Shown here piece by piece: positions 42,581 to 51,239 of a stretch of DNA of 64,000 nt. This DNA comes from Mesorhizobium plurifarium (GTDB taxonomy: Bacteria > Pseudomonadota > Alphaproteobacteria > Rhizobiales > Rhizobiaceae). A program made the translations under genes and the position numbers. The notes below the pieces were generated by a model, which saw only the letters and a list, made by a program, of their open reading frames with translations, did no database searches and was not told where the DNA came from. The stretch is from the NCBI GenBank assembly GCA_000824785.1, contig CCNB01000007.1, positions 186,165 through 250,164 of the forward strand. The letters run 5' to 3'. Each line of letters opens with the position of its first letter. The stretch's first letter is position 1.

Positions 42581-44767
42581 TCAGCCCAGCGGTCGCCCCT
42601 GATCGGCCATGACCTGGCGCACGCCGCGCTCGATATCGGCGGGGCGTGCGCAAGCGGCGGCCTCGAGCACCTTGGAAATGCTGGGCGAAGCCTCGCCGCC
42701 ATGGACGCGCTGGACAGGCTGGTCGAGCCAGTCGAAGCAGCGGTCCTGGATCTCGGCGGCGAGCAGGCCGCCATAAGACGTGCCGCGGGCGCCTTGCTCG
42801 ACCACCAGCACATTGCCGGTCTTGCGGATAGAGGCTTCGATGGTCTGCCAATCGAGCCCGGCGCGATCGAGCGAGCGCAGGTCGATGACCTCGGCGTCGA
42901 CGCCAAGACCTTCGACCGCCTCGAGCACCGGGCGCACCATGGCGAGGTAGGTGAGGATCGTCATCGTCGTGCCCTGGCGCACGACCTTCGCCTTGCCGAG
43001 CGGGATGAAATAGTCGAGGTCGTCGACCGGAGCCGGACCGGTGGAATTGTAAAGCTCCACATGCTCGATGACGAGCACGGGATCCTTGCAGCGCAGCGCG
43101 CTGTTCATCAGGCCGACATAGTCGAAGGGTGTCGAAGGGGCAACGATGCGCCAGCCGGGCGAGGTGGCGAAGATGCCGGCCGGGTCCATGGAGTGCTGCG
43201 AGCCGTAGCCGGTGCCCATCGCGACCTTGGTGCGCAGCACCAGCGGCACGTCGATATCGCCGCCGAACATGTGGCGCGCCTTGCCGATCTGATTGAAGAC
43301 CTGATCGGCCGCCACCCACATGAAGTCGGGGTACATGAACTCGACGACTGGAAGGTAACGGCCGTCCATGGCGATGCCGCCGCCGAGGCCGGTGAAGGCG
43401 GCCTCACTGATCGGCGTGCCGAGCACCCGGTCCGGGAAGGCGGCGGCAAGGCCACGCGTCGCGCCGTTGGTGCCGCCCTTCAGCCGGTGCACATCCTCGC
43501 CCATGACGACGATGCGGTCGTCCGTCGCCATGCGCCGCTGCATGACGTTGGCCACGGTGTCGATGAATTTGGCGTTGCCGTCGATCGCGCCGCCGAAGGT
43601 TTCGAGCTCCTCCGTGCGCTGGCCGGAAAGTTCGGAGAGATCGCCGCGGATGCCGTGGTCGCGAAACCCTTCGTCCGGCCATAGCGCCGGCTTGATGCGG
43701 TTCTTGCCGTCCGCCTGCTCGACGAGCTCGGCGGCGACATCGGCCATCAGCGCGAGCGCGCGTTCGCGCAGAGCGGCAACGCCCGAGCTGCCGATGATCT
43801 GACGTTGTTCCATTTCGCTCGCAAGCCGGTCGAGCGGGTCGCGCGTCCGCCACGCCGCTTCCTCGGCCTTGTCACGGTAGCCGAAGACGCTGCCGGGCAG
43901 CGGGCCGTTCTGATGGAAGTAGCGATAGACATCGGCCTCGATGATGGCCGGCCCGCCGCCATTGCGCATCAGCTCCATGGCTTCTTTCGTCGCAAGATAG
44001 ACGGCGAGGGGGTCCATGCCGTCGACCTTCCAGGCGGGAATGGCGAAGGCCGATCCGCGCGCCGACAGGCGCGGCTCGGCGGTCGCTTCCTCGACATGGG
44101 TCGAGACGGCATAGCGGTTGTTCTCGATGAAGAAGCAAAGCGGCAGCTTCCAGGCGGCGGCAATGTTCATCGTCTCCAGCACCGAGCCGATGTTGACGGC
44201 GCCATCGCCGAAATAGGCAAAGGCGACATCGCCCTTGCCGGCCCGCTTGTGCGCCCAGGCGGCGCCGGCAGCCAAGGGCACGCCGCCGCCGACGATCGCG
44301 TTGGTGCCGAGATTGCCGGCTTCGGCCCAGCGCAAATGCATCGAGCCGCCACGGCCGCGACAGAAGCCCTGTGCGAGGCCAAGGATCTCGGCGAGCGACC
44401 TCTGGGCGAGATCGCGGATGGCCGGTGAAAACTCCGCCGCTGGCAAGAGCCCGTCTGGCGCGACATAGCGGATCGACTTGGCGAGGAACTGGTGATGCGC
44501 GCGATGGGATCCATTGATCTGATCGCCGGCGCGCATCAACGCGGCCGAGCCGACGGCGCCCCCTTCCTGACCGACGGCGGAATGGGCGGGTCCATGCACC
44601 AGGCCCTGGCCGGCGAGGTCCAGCACTTTCTCCTCGAAGGCGCGGATCAGATGAGCCGAAACCAGCATCGATTCCAGCGCAGCCGGATCGGCGTCGTCCC
44701 AGTCTGCGCGCGTCGTGCGCAGTTCGCGCCAGGGAGCCGATGGGGCCAATGTCGCATAGTCGGGCAT
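42581..44767 (-). CDS. Fused alpha-beta E1 component of a 2-oxo acid dehydrogenase-type enzyme
   Basis: This 728-aa protein joins an E1-alpha-like half (1-~330), with the GHRAHHQFLAK-type active region and ThDP motif GDGAVNIGSVLE...IENNRY (187-217), to an E1-beta-like half starting around FIDTVANVMQRRMATDDRIVVMGEDV, with FTGLGGGIAMDGRYLPVVEFMYPDFM and GTGYGSQHS. It should decarboxylate a branched or aryl 2-oxo acid. No E2 or E3 gene lies in the window, so it may borrow them or work without a complex. The ATG at 44767 has AGGAAG upstream; an ATG at 44809 would lie within an operator. Confidence 0.86.
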   Translation of the reverse strand: MPDYATLAPSAPWRELRTTRADWDDADPAALESMLVSAHLIRAFEEKVLDLAGQGLVHGPAHSAVGQEGGAVGSAALMRAGDQINGSHRAHHQFLAKSIRYVAPDGLLPAAEFSPAIRDLAQRSLAEILGLAQGFCRGRGGSMHLRWAEAGNLGTNAIVGGGVPLAAGAAWAHKRAGKGDVAFAYFGDGAVNIGSVLETMNIAAAWKLPLCFFIENNRYAVSTHVEEATAEPRLSARGSAFAIPAWKVDGMDPLAVYLATKEAMELMRNGGGPAIIEADVYRYFHQNGPLPGSVFGYRDKAEEAAWRTRDPLDRLASEMEQRQIIGSSGVAALRERALALMADVAAELVEQADGKNRIKPALWPDEGFRDHGIRGDLSELSGQRTEELETFGGAIDGNAKFIDTVANVMQRRMATDDRIVVMGEDVHRLKGGTNGATRGLAAAFPDRVLGTPISEAAFTGLGGGIAMDGRYLPVVEFMYPDFMWVAADQVFNQIGKARHMFGGDIDVPLVLRTKVAMGTGYGSQHSMDPAGIFATSPGWRIVAPSTPFDYVGLMNSALRCKDPVLVIEHVELYNSTGPAPVDDLDYFIPLGKAKVVRQGTTMTILTYLAMVRPVLEAVEGLGVDAEVIDLRSLDRAGLDWQTIEASIRKTGNVLVVEQGARGTSYGGLLAAEIQDRCFDWLDQPVQRVHGGEASPSISKVLEAAACARPADIERGVRQVMADQGRPLG

Positions 44768-44807
44768 CAGGACTTCCTGCCGGGCTGGTGGCTGGTTTGA
44801 GAAGCTC

Positions 44808-44878
44808 ATTGGATACGATAACGACGTGTCTTGCCTTTTGGAAGGCAAAATTTGCCGCCCATCATTATCATTGGATAC
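44808..44878 (+). promoter_or_regulatory. Pair of ATTGGATAC operators, 62 bp apart, upstream of the fused E1 gene
   Basis: ATTGGATAC occurs at 44808-44816 and 44870-44878 in the same orientation, 62 bases apart, in the 186-base spacer upstream of the leftward E1 gene (start 44767). The second copy is extended to ATTGGATACAT. Between them, GCCTTTTGGAAGGC forms a small dyad. Confidence 0.62.
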
Positions 44879-44953
44879 ATTGAGTGGATATGCCGGCCTC
44901 CCGCCGAGGTGGCGCGCGACGCGATCGGCACTCGATACCGCGCGCCGGCGCCG

Positions 44954-46075
44954 TCAGTCCGTCTCAGGCGCCAGGATGCGCGCCACTTGCTCGGCAATCG
45001 CCAGGCTGGAGGTCAGGCCGGGGCTTTCGATGCCGAACAGGTTGACCAGGCCATCGATGCCGTGCGTTGCGGCATCCTGGATCACAAAGTCGCTGTTGGC
45101 TTCGCCCGGACCGGAGAGCTTCGGCCGGATGCCACTGTAGGCCGGCTGCAGGCTGCCGTCGGCCAGGTCCGGCCAGTATTGGCGGATCGCATCGTAGAAG
45201 CGTTTGCCGCGCGCGGGATCGACGCGGTAGTCGAGCGTATCCGTCCATTCGACGTCGGGCCCGAACCGAGCCGTGCCGCCGAGATCAAGTGTCAGGTGGA
45301 CGCCGAGGCCGCCCGGTTCGGGCACGGGGTAGATCAGCCGCGAGAAGGGCGCCCGGCCCACCACGGAGAAATAATTGCCCTTGGCATAGCGAAGCGTCGG
45401 CAAGAATTGCTGGTCGAAGCCTTCGAGCGAGCCTGCCAGCGCGACGGCGCCAAGGCCGGCCGCGTTGATGAGGCGCGGTGTGGCGATCTCGAAACCTTCG
45501 CCGCTTGCCGCGTCCCTCGTCTGGAGCACGATACGACCGGTATCGATGCGGCCCGAAACGATGCGTGTGTTGAGCGACAGCATCGCGCCGCTTTCCTCGG
45601 CATCGCCGAGCAAGGCGAGCATGAGCGCATGGCTGTTGATGATGCCGGTGGAAGGCGAGAGCAGCGCTTTGGTGCAACGAAGCGCCGGTTCCAGGTTCTG
45701 CGCCTCGGCGGCGGAAACGAAGCGCAGATCGTCCACGCCGCAGGCCGCTGCGCCAGTCCGGATCGTGGCGAGTACGGGCTCCTGGGCCTCGTCGGTCGCG
45801 ACGATCAGCTTGCCCGAGCGGCGATGCGGGATCGCGCGTTCCGCGCAGTAGCGGTAGAGCATGTCGCGGCCGGCGACGCAGAGGCGGGCCTTCAGCGATC
45901 CGTGCGGATAGTAGATGCCGGCATGGATCACTTCCGAATTGCGCGAGCTGGTTTCGGTGCCGATGGCGTCCGCCGCTTCGAGGATCAGCGTTTCAAGGCC
46001 CCTCGCGGCGAGCCTGCGAGCAACCGCGAGGCCGATGACGCCGGCCCCGGCGACGATGCAGTCGACCTGTTCCAT
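44954..46075 (-). CDS. FAD-dependent oxidoreductase, L-2-hydroxyglutarate oxidase (LhgO)-like
   Basis: This 373-aa flavoprotein starts with [19 protein letters not shown], then [25 protein letters not shown], the diagnostic stretch of LhgO-type L-2-hydroxy acid oxidases, and ends with the family [19 protein letters not shown]. It should oxidise a hydroxy acid or amine, passing electrons to quinone or O2. It begins 2 bases after the GntR stop, so regulator and oxidase form one unit. Exact substrate assignment to 2-hydroxyglutarate is uncertain. Confidence 0.86.
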   Translation of the reverse strand: MEQVDCIVAGAGVIGLAVARRLAARGLETLILEAADAIGTETSSRNSEVIHAGIYYPHGSLKARLCVAGRDMLYRYCAERAIPHRRSGKLIVATDEAQEPVLATIRTGAAACGVDDLRFVSAAEAQNLEPALRCTKALLSPSTGIINSHALMLALLGDAEESGAMLSLNTRIVSGRIDTGRIVLQTRDAASGEGFEIATPRLINAAGLGAVALAGSLEGFDQQFLPTLRYAKGNYFSVVGRAPFSRLIYPVPEPGGLGVHLTLDLGGTARFGPDVEWTDTLDYRVDPARGKRFYDAIRQYWPDLADGSLQPAYSGIRPKLSGPGEANSDFVIQDAATHGIDGLVNLFGIESPGLTSSLAIAEQVARILAPETD

Positions 46076-46077
46076 AC

Positions 46078-46767
46078 TCAGTTCGCCTGGCTGACGCCGG
46101 CGGCATGCCTGCTGAAGAGCCGCTCGAGAATCACATTTCCGCCTTCGGTGATGTCGGCGATGATCGCACGTTCGGCGGCATCGGCATCCTTCTTTTCGAC
46201 CGCGGCGAGAACCGCATGATGGTTGTCGATCATGGCGCGGCCGCCTTCGTGGTAGGATTCCGCGATCAGCGGCCCCATCTGCAGCCAGAGCCGGTTCAGG
46301 ATGCCGCGCAGCACCACCATGTCACCTATGTCGGCAAGCGCGAAGTGGAACGTCTGGTTGAGTTCCAGCCCTTCGGTCCAGTTCCTGTCGGCGATCGCGC
46401 GCTCGTTGCGGGCGATCAGATCGCGCAGCCGCTCGATATCCCTGGCCGTCGCCTTGAGCGCGGCCTCGCGCGCGGCAAGCCCTTCGAGCTTCAGCCTGAT
46501 CTGGCGGATCTCGCGATAGCGTTCCAGCGTGATGATGGGAACGCGCACCTCGCGCGCCGATTTTTGCACCAGAGCCTCGTCCTGGATGAGGCGCAGGATG
46601 GCGTCGCGGACCGGCGTGACGCTGGTTCCCAGGGACTGGGCGAGATCGCGGATGGTCAGCCTGGCATCCGGCGCGAAACGTCCCTTGATCAGCGCCTCGG
46701 CGACGCGCGCATAGACGGTTTCGCCGAGGTTTTCGCGCTCGAGCGTTTCGAAGCTGAAGCTCGCCAT
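46078..46767 (-). CDS. GntR-family regulator, FCD subfamily (LGTS-TPVRDA class)
   Basis: This 229-aa regulator has recognition helix [13 protein letters not shown] at about 46-58, close to the regulators at 29605 and 33718. The FCD domain has [13 protein letters not shown], with Asn where Asp is usual, and late DNHHAV. It is divergent from the class III aminotransferase at 46933. The spacer contains a TATATCTTATAAG site at 46817, the same motif as upstream of the TorT-like transporter at 48361. Confidence 0.88.
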   Translation of the reverse strand: MASFSFETLERENLGETVYARVAEALIKGRFAPDARLTIRDLAQSLGTSVTPVRDAILRLIQDEALVQKSAREVRVPIITLERYREIRQIRLKLEGLAAREAALKATARDIERLRDLIARNERAIADRNWTEGLELNQTFHFALADIGDMVVLRGILNRLWLQMGPLIAESYHEGGRAMIDNHHAVLAAVEKKDADAAERAIIADITEGGNVILERLFSRHAAGVSQAN

Positions 46768-46814
46768 GCCGTTCCCGTCCCGTTTTTTGGCTACCGGCCC
46801 AAAAGGGCTTGACA

Positions 46815-46828
46815 GTATATCTTATAAG
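46815..46828. promoter_or_regulatory. TATATCTTATAA operator between divergent GntR and aminotransferase
   Basis: GTATATCTTATAAG lies 48 bases upstream of the regulator start (46767) and about 105 bases before the aminotransferase. It is the best match to the consensus of this operator group (34449, 36518, 48361). Confidence 0.58.
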
Positions 46829-46932
46829 AAACATGATGCATCAAACAGCATAATGCAAGAGGGAACTGCGACCCCTTGGACGAGGGGCAGGCAGGGCAAT
46901 TCCCGCTTGGACGCCTGCAGACAGGAGCCGTC

Positions 46933-48309
46933 ATGGACGCCAGACCGAATTCCCCCGAAGCCCGCGACATTCGCTACCACCTGCATGGCTACACCAACGC
47001 CCGCAAGCATCAGGAGACGGGGCCGCTGGTGATCGAAAAGGGCGATGGCGTCTATGTCGAGGACATCGCCGGCAACCGCTACATCGAGGCGATGGCGGGC
47101 TTGTGGAGCGTCGCCGTCGGCTTCTCGGAAAAGCGGCTGGTGGACGCCGCGACGCGGCAGATGTCGAAGCTGCCCTTCTATCACGACTTCGGCTCCAAGG
47201 CGCATTCACCGCTGATCGACCTGGCCGAGAAGCTGGTGCAGATGGCGCCGGTGCCGATGAGCAAGGCCTATTTCACCAATTCCGGTTCCGAGGCCAACGA
47301 TACGGCGATCAAGATGATCTGGTATCGCTCGAACGCGCTCGGCCAGCCGGCGCGCAAGAAGATCATCAGCCGCAAGCGCGGCTATCACGGCGTCACCATC
47401 GCCTCGGCGAGCCTGACCGGCCTGCCCAACAACCATCTCTCCTTCGACCTGCCGATCGCCAATATCCTGCATACGTCGACGCCGCATCACTGGCGCGACG
47501 CGGAGCCCGGCGAGAGCGAGGAACAGTTCTCCGCACGGCTTGCCGACGAGCTGGAAAAGCTCATCCTTGCCGAGGGGCCTGAAACGATCGCCGCCTTCAT
47601 CGGCGAGCCGATCATGGGCGCCGGCGGCGTCGTCGTTCCGCCCGCCGGCTATTGGGAAAAGATCCAGGCGGTGCTGTCGAAATACGGCATCCTGCTGGTG
47701 GCCGACGAAGTGATTTGCGGCTTCGGCAGGACTGGCGAGATGTTCGGCTCGCAGACCTTCGGCATCAACCCCGACATCATGGTGCTGTCCAAGCAGATCT
47801 CGTCCTCCTACCTGCCGATCTCGGCACTGCTGATCAACGACAAGGTGTTCGAGCCGATCGCCGACGAGAGCGACCGCATCGGCACTTTCGGCCACGGCTT
47901 CACCGGCGGCGGTCATCCGGTCGCCGCGGCCGTCGCGCTGGAGAACATCAAGCTGATCGAGGAGCGTGACCTTGTCGGCAATGCGCGCAAGGTCGGCGCG
48001 CACCTGCAGGCAAGGCTGCGCAAGCTCGCCTCGCATCCGCTGGTGGGCGAGGTGCGCGGCGTCGGTCTCATCGCCGCGGTCGAGCTTGTCGCCGACAAGG
48101 CGACCAAAGCGCCGTGGGGCAAGCCGGCGGCGCTCGGCGCGCTGGTCAATGGCTTCCTGCAGCAGAACGGCGTCATCTCGCGCAACATGGGCGACGCGAT
48201 CGCCTTCTGTCCGCCGATGATCATCACCGAGGCGCAAATCGACGCCCTGGTCGATGCCTTCCAGCGGTCGCTCGACGCTGCGTTGCCGCAGGTCTACCCG
48301 CAGGGCTGA
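46933..48309 (+). CDS. Class III (omega/aspartate-family) aminotransferase
   Basis: This 458-aa transaminase is similar in every block to the one at 36582: RYIEAMAGLWSVAVGF, TNSGSEANDTAIKM, DEVICGFGRTGEMFGSQTFG and PLP lysine K287 in MVLSKQISSSYLPISA. AGGAG at 46923-46927 sets the start at 46933; a longer in-frame reading begins within the spacer and is not used. No dehydrogenase follows; the next gene is a transporter receptor. A role as pyruvate- or glyoxylate-dependent transaminase of an imported amine is plausible. Confidence 0.9.
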   Translation: MDARPNSPEARDIRYHLHGYTNARKHQETGPLVIEKGDGVYVEDIAGNRYIEAMAGLWSVAVGFSEKRLVDAATRQMSKLPFYHDFGSKAHSPLIDLAEKLVQMAPVPMSKAYFTNSGSEANDTAIKMIWYRSNALGQPARKKIISRKRGYHGVTIASASLTGLPNNHLSFDLPIANILHTSTPHHWRDAEPGESEEQFSARLADELEKLILAEGPETIAAFIGEPIMGAGGVVVPPAGYWEKIQAVLSKYGILLVADEVICGFGRTGEMFGSQTFGINPDIMVLSKQISSSYLPISALLINDKVFEPIADESDRIGTFGHGFTGGGHPVAAAVALENIKLIEERDLVGNARKVGAHLQARLRKLASHPLVGEVRGVGLIAAVELVADKATKAPWGKPAALGALVNGFLQQNGVISRNMGDAIAFCPPMIITEAQIDALVDAFQRSLDAALPQVYPQG

Positions 48310-48360
48310 AGGGCTTCGTCAGGTATTCGGCGCGGTGGCGGTTGCTCTTTCTCGCGTTGA

Positions 48361-48380
48361 CATATAAGATATAAGATGTA
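48361..48380. promoter_or_regulatory. Tandem TATAAGATATAAG operator upstream of the TorT-like transporter
   Basis: CATATAAGATATAAGATGTA holds two overlapping TATAAGAT units, 153 bases before the binding-protein start. The motif matches the sites at 34449, 36518 and 46815. Confidence 0.55.
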
Positions 48381-48393
48381 CGTTGCGATGCTT

Positions 48394-48465
48394 ATTGGAT
48401 ACATTCGTATTGCAATACGCCGTTAAACATTATGAAATGCCAACGCAGAAGTGGCAATTGGATAC
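48394..48465 (+). promoter_or_regulatory. Pair of ATTGGATAC operators, 63 bp apart, upstream of the TorT-like transporter
   Basis: ATTGGATAC occurs at 48394-48402 and 48457-48465 in the same orientation, 63 bases apart. Extended forms are ATTGGATACAT and ATTGGATACAA. The TATAAGATATAAG element lies just upstream, so this spacer carries both operator types of the window. Confidence 0.62.
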
Positions 48466-48532
48466 AAAGGCAAACGAAGCCGAAATCGAGAAAACATCAG
48501 CCCAGCAGGGCGCTGAAAAATGGGAGACTGAT

Positions 48533-49591
48533 ATGAGAGGATTGAAGAAATCACTGGCCTTGGCGCTGTCGGCGACGGTGCTGTCGGCCGGAATGGCGCA
48601 GGCCGCCGACTGGTGGCCGTTCAAGATCGCTTCGGCCAAGGACGGCGATCTGAAGAATGTCGGAGAGATCGAGTACAAGCCGCTCGACAAGGCGGAGAAG
48701 CCCTGGAAGCTCTGCGTGCTCTTCCCGCACCTGCAGGACAGCTACTGGGTCTCGGTGGACTATGGCATCGTCGAGGAAGCGAAACGCCTCGGCGTCAAGG
48801 TGACGGTGCTGCAGGCCGGCGGCTACACCGCCCTGCCGAAGCAGATCTCGCAATATGACGACTGCGTCGCCTCGGGCGCCGACGCTATCCTGATCTCGGC
48901 CATCTCGGAAGCTGGCGTGGCGGCCAAGATCAACGAGGGCATGGGCAAGGGCATCGTCAACATCGCCGTCGCCAATCCGATCCTGGAGACGCCGATCACC
49001 GCCCGCATCACGCCCGACTTCTACCAGAAGGGTTTTCAGACCGGCGAGTATGTGAAGAAGTATCTCGGCGACAAGCAGGGCACCGCAGTGGCCTTCCCCG
49101 GGCCGCAGGGCAGCGGCTGGGCCGAGACCTACATGAACGGCTTCCGCGACAGCACCAAGAGCGGCAACATCAAGCTGGTCGGCGAGATGTTCGGCGAGGC
49201 CAGCGTGCCGGCGCAGCTCAAATTGGTCGAAGACGCGCTGCAGACCCATCCGGACGTCAACGTCATCTGGGGCGGCGCGCCGACGGCGGAGGCCGCGATC
49301 GGTGCTGTGGCCGATGCCGGCTTGAGCAACGTGACGATCATGTCGTCCTATGAGAACCAGACCATGCTGAAGGCCGTCAAGGACGGCTCGGTGCTCGGCT
49401 TCGCCACCGAGTATCCGGTCATCATGGGACGCATCGGCGTCGACCTCGCGGTGCGCGCGCTGGAGAAGAAGGATCACGAAAAGGTCCTGCTGGTTGCCCC
49501 CGGCATCGTTACCAAGGACAATGTCGACAAGATCGACACGACCCAGATCTTCGCGCCGGACAACTGGCGCCCCGTGTTCTCGGTCGAATAG
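48533..49591 (+). CDS. ABC transporter periplasmic binding protein, TorT / sugar-type
   Basis: This 352-aa receptor has a signal peptide (MRGLKKSLALALSATVLSAG, cleavage near AQA-A). The core reads KLCVLFPHLQDSYWVSVDYGIVEEAKRLGVKVTVLQAGGY and ASGADAILISAISEAGV, the layout of TorT-like members of the ribose-binding (type I, family 4) group. GGGAG at 48522-48526 sets the ATG at 48533. It is followed by a double ATPase and two permeases, so it is an uptake receptor rather than a signalling TorT. The ligand may be an amine or cyclic amide, given the HyuAB genes downstream. Confidence 0.88.
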   Translation: MRGLKKSLALALSATVLSAGMAQAADWWPFKIASAKDGDLKNVGEIEYKPLDKAEKPWKLCVLFPHLQDSYWVSVDYGIVEEAKRLGVKVTVLQAGGYTALPKQISQYDDCVASGADAILISAISEAGVAAKINEGMGKGIVNIAVANPILETPITARITPDFYQKGFQTGEYVKKYLGDKQGTAVAFPGPQGSGWAETYMNGFRDSTKSGNIKLVGEMFGEASVPAQLKLVEDALQTHPDVNVIWGGAPTAEAAIGAVADAGLSNVTIMSSYENQTMLKAVKDGSVLGFATEYPVIMGRIGVDLAVRALEKKDHEKVLLVAPGIVTKDNVDKIDTTQIFAPDNWRPVFSVE

Positions 49592-49596
49592 TAACG

Positions 49597-49674
49597 AGGC
49601 CGCCGGCGCGGCCTTCAGCTTCGCGATTATATCGCGATCCTCCCGGCCTGACCGCCTTGCAGAAGGCGGTCAGG
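49597..49674 (+). terminator. Three consecutive hairpins after the binding-protein gene
   Basis: Three dyads fill the 160-base spacer between the receptor and the ATPase: AGGCCGC/GCGGCCT (49597-49614), TCGCGAT/ATCGCGA (49621-49637), and CCTGACCGCC/GGCGGTCAGG (49647-49674, perfect 10-bp stem). No long T-run follows. This suits partial termination or 3'-end protection, giving more receptor than membrane components. Confidence 0.55.
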
Positions 49675-49751
49675 CGACTTGACGCAATTCCGGGCGAACC
49701 GCCGCGCAGTTTGCTTGAATTGCTCTTGCCGGCTTTGGGCCTTTGGACGAG

Positions 49752-51239
49752 ATGCTGGAAGTTACAGGGTTCACCAAGAGATTCCGCGGCATCGCCGCGC
49801 TCGACAATGTCGACTTCTCCCTCAATGAGGGCGAGGTCCACGCGTTGCTTGGCGAAAATGGCGCCGGCAAGTCGACGCTCATCAATCTCATTGCCGGCAC
49901 GTTTCCCTGGGCCGAAGGCGTCTACCGCATAAACGGCCGCACAATCACCAGCCTGACGCCGCAGGTGGCGCAGGAGATCGGCATTGCCGCGGTCTTCCAG
50001 GAATTCAGCCTGGTGCCCGACCTCACCGTGGTCGAAAACATCTTCCTCGGCCGCGAACAGTCGTCCGGACTGTTCCTGAAACGCAAGCAGATGCGCCAGG
50101 CCGCGGCCGAGCTGCTCGACAGTCTCGGTTTCCATTTGCCGCTCGACGAGAAGGTCGCCTTCCTGTCGCGCGCGCAAAAGCAGATGGTGGAGATCGCCAA
50201 GGCGCTGCGCATGCGGCCGAAGGTGCTCATCCTTGACGAGCCGACCGCGTCGCTCACCGACGGCGAGGCGGAGAAACTGTTCAATGCCGTGGCGCTGCTC
50301 AAGGCGCGCGGCGTCGGCATCATCTATGTCTCGCATCGCATGAGCGAGATCCGCAACCTCTCCGACCGCGTCACCGTGCTGCGCGGCGGCAAGAAGATCG
50401 GCACGGTGGTCACGGCCGAGATTTCGGACGAGGGGCTGATCGAAATGATGGTCGGCCGTCCCGTCGAGCAGCTCTTTCCGAAGATCGAGCACAAGCCCGG
50501 CGCGGTCAGGCTCGAGGTGCGGGATCTCACGACGGAGAAGCACTCCGTCATCGGCGCTTCCTTCACCGCCCGCGCGGGTGAGGTGGTCGGTCTTGCCGGC
50601 CTCGTCGGTTGCGGGCGCAGCGAGCTCTGCCGCGCCGTGTTCGGCCTGGAGACCATCGAGGCAGGCACCATCAGCCTGGGCGACAAGCCGGTCGAGCGGC
50701 CGACGCCGACGTCGATGCTTGCCGCCAATGTCTGCTATTTTCCGGCCGATCGCGGATCGGAAGGCCTGGCACTGGCGCGATCGGCGCGCGAGAATGCGAC
50801 GATGAGCTCGCTCGACCTGCCGGCGCTGTCGTCCGGACCGGTGCTGAAGTTCTGGCGCGAGACCGAGGCGATCAAGGAGCCGCTCGGCAATCTCGCATTG
50901 CGACCGATGGCGCCCGAGCGCAGGGCCTCCGCCTTCTCCGGCGGCAATCAGCAGAAATTGATGCTGGCGCGTGGCCTTATGAAATCTTTCGATGTCTATC
51001 TGTTCGACGAACCCACCGTCGGCATCGATGTCGGCGCCAAGGCCGATGTCTACAATCTCATCAAATCGCTGGTCGAGGCAGGCGCCTCGGTCGTCGTCTC
51101 GACGTCCGAATTGCCGGAGCTGATCAATCTCGCCTCGCGTGTCTATGTCATGCATGAAGGCAAAATCGTCGCCGAGCTTGCCCAGCATGAGCTCAGCGAA
51201 GCCCAGGTGCTGTCGCATTATTTCGGAGGGCACGCATGA
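49752..51239 (+). CDS. Sugar-type ABC transporter ATPase (RbsA/MglA-like, two nucleotide-binding domains)
   Basis: This 495-aa tandem ATPase has an intact first domain: Walker A GENGAGKST (34-42), signature VAFLSRAQKQMVEIAKAL (LSRAQ, typical of this family) and Walker B VLILDEPTAS. The second domain has a degenerate Walker A (GLAGLVGCGRSEL) and a clear signature AFSGGNQQKLMLARGL with FDEPTVGIDVG, as in RbsA. The ATG at 49752 is used; a TTG at 49743 is possible. The stop overlaps the first permease. Confidence 0.9.
   Translation: MLEVTGFTKRFRGIAALDNVDFSLNEGEVHALLGENGAGKSTLINLIAGTFPWAEGVYRINGRTITSLTPQVAQEIGIAAVFQEFSLVPDLTVVENIFLGREQSSGLFLKRKQMRQAAAELLDSLGFHLPLDEKVAFLSRAQKQMVEIAKALRMRPKVLILDEPTASLTDGEAEKLFNAVALLKARGVGIIYVSHRMSEIRNLSDRVTVLRGGKKIGTVVTAEISDEGLIEMMVGRPVEQLFPKIEHKPGAVRLEVRDLTTEKHSVIGASFTARAGEVVGLAGLVGCGRSELCRAVFGLETIEAGTISLGDKPVERPTPTSMLAANVCYFPADRGSEGLALARSARENATMSSLDLPALSSGPVLKFWRETEAIKEPLGNLALRPMAPERRASAFSGGNQQKLMLARGLMKSFDVYLFDEPTVGIDVGAKADVYNLIKSLVEAGASVVVSTSELPELINLASRVYVMHEGKIVAELAQHELSEAQVLSHYFGGHA

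Noticed and set aside
44768-44848. Upstream starts for the fused E1 gene (44809 ATG, 44848)
   Set aside because: They would place the ATTGGATAC operator within or after the start codon; the ATG at 44767 has an AGGAAG ribosome site.
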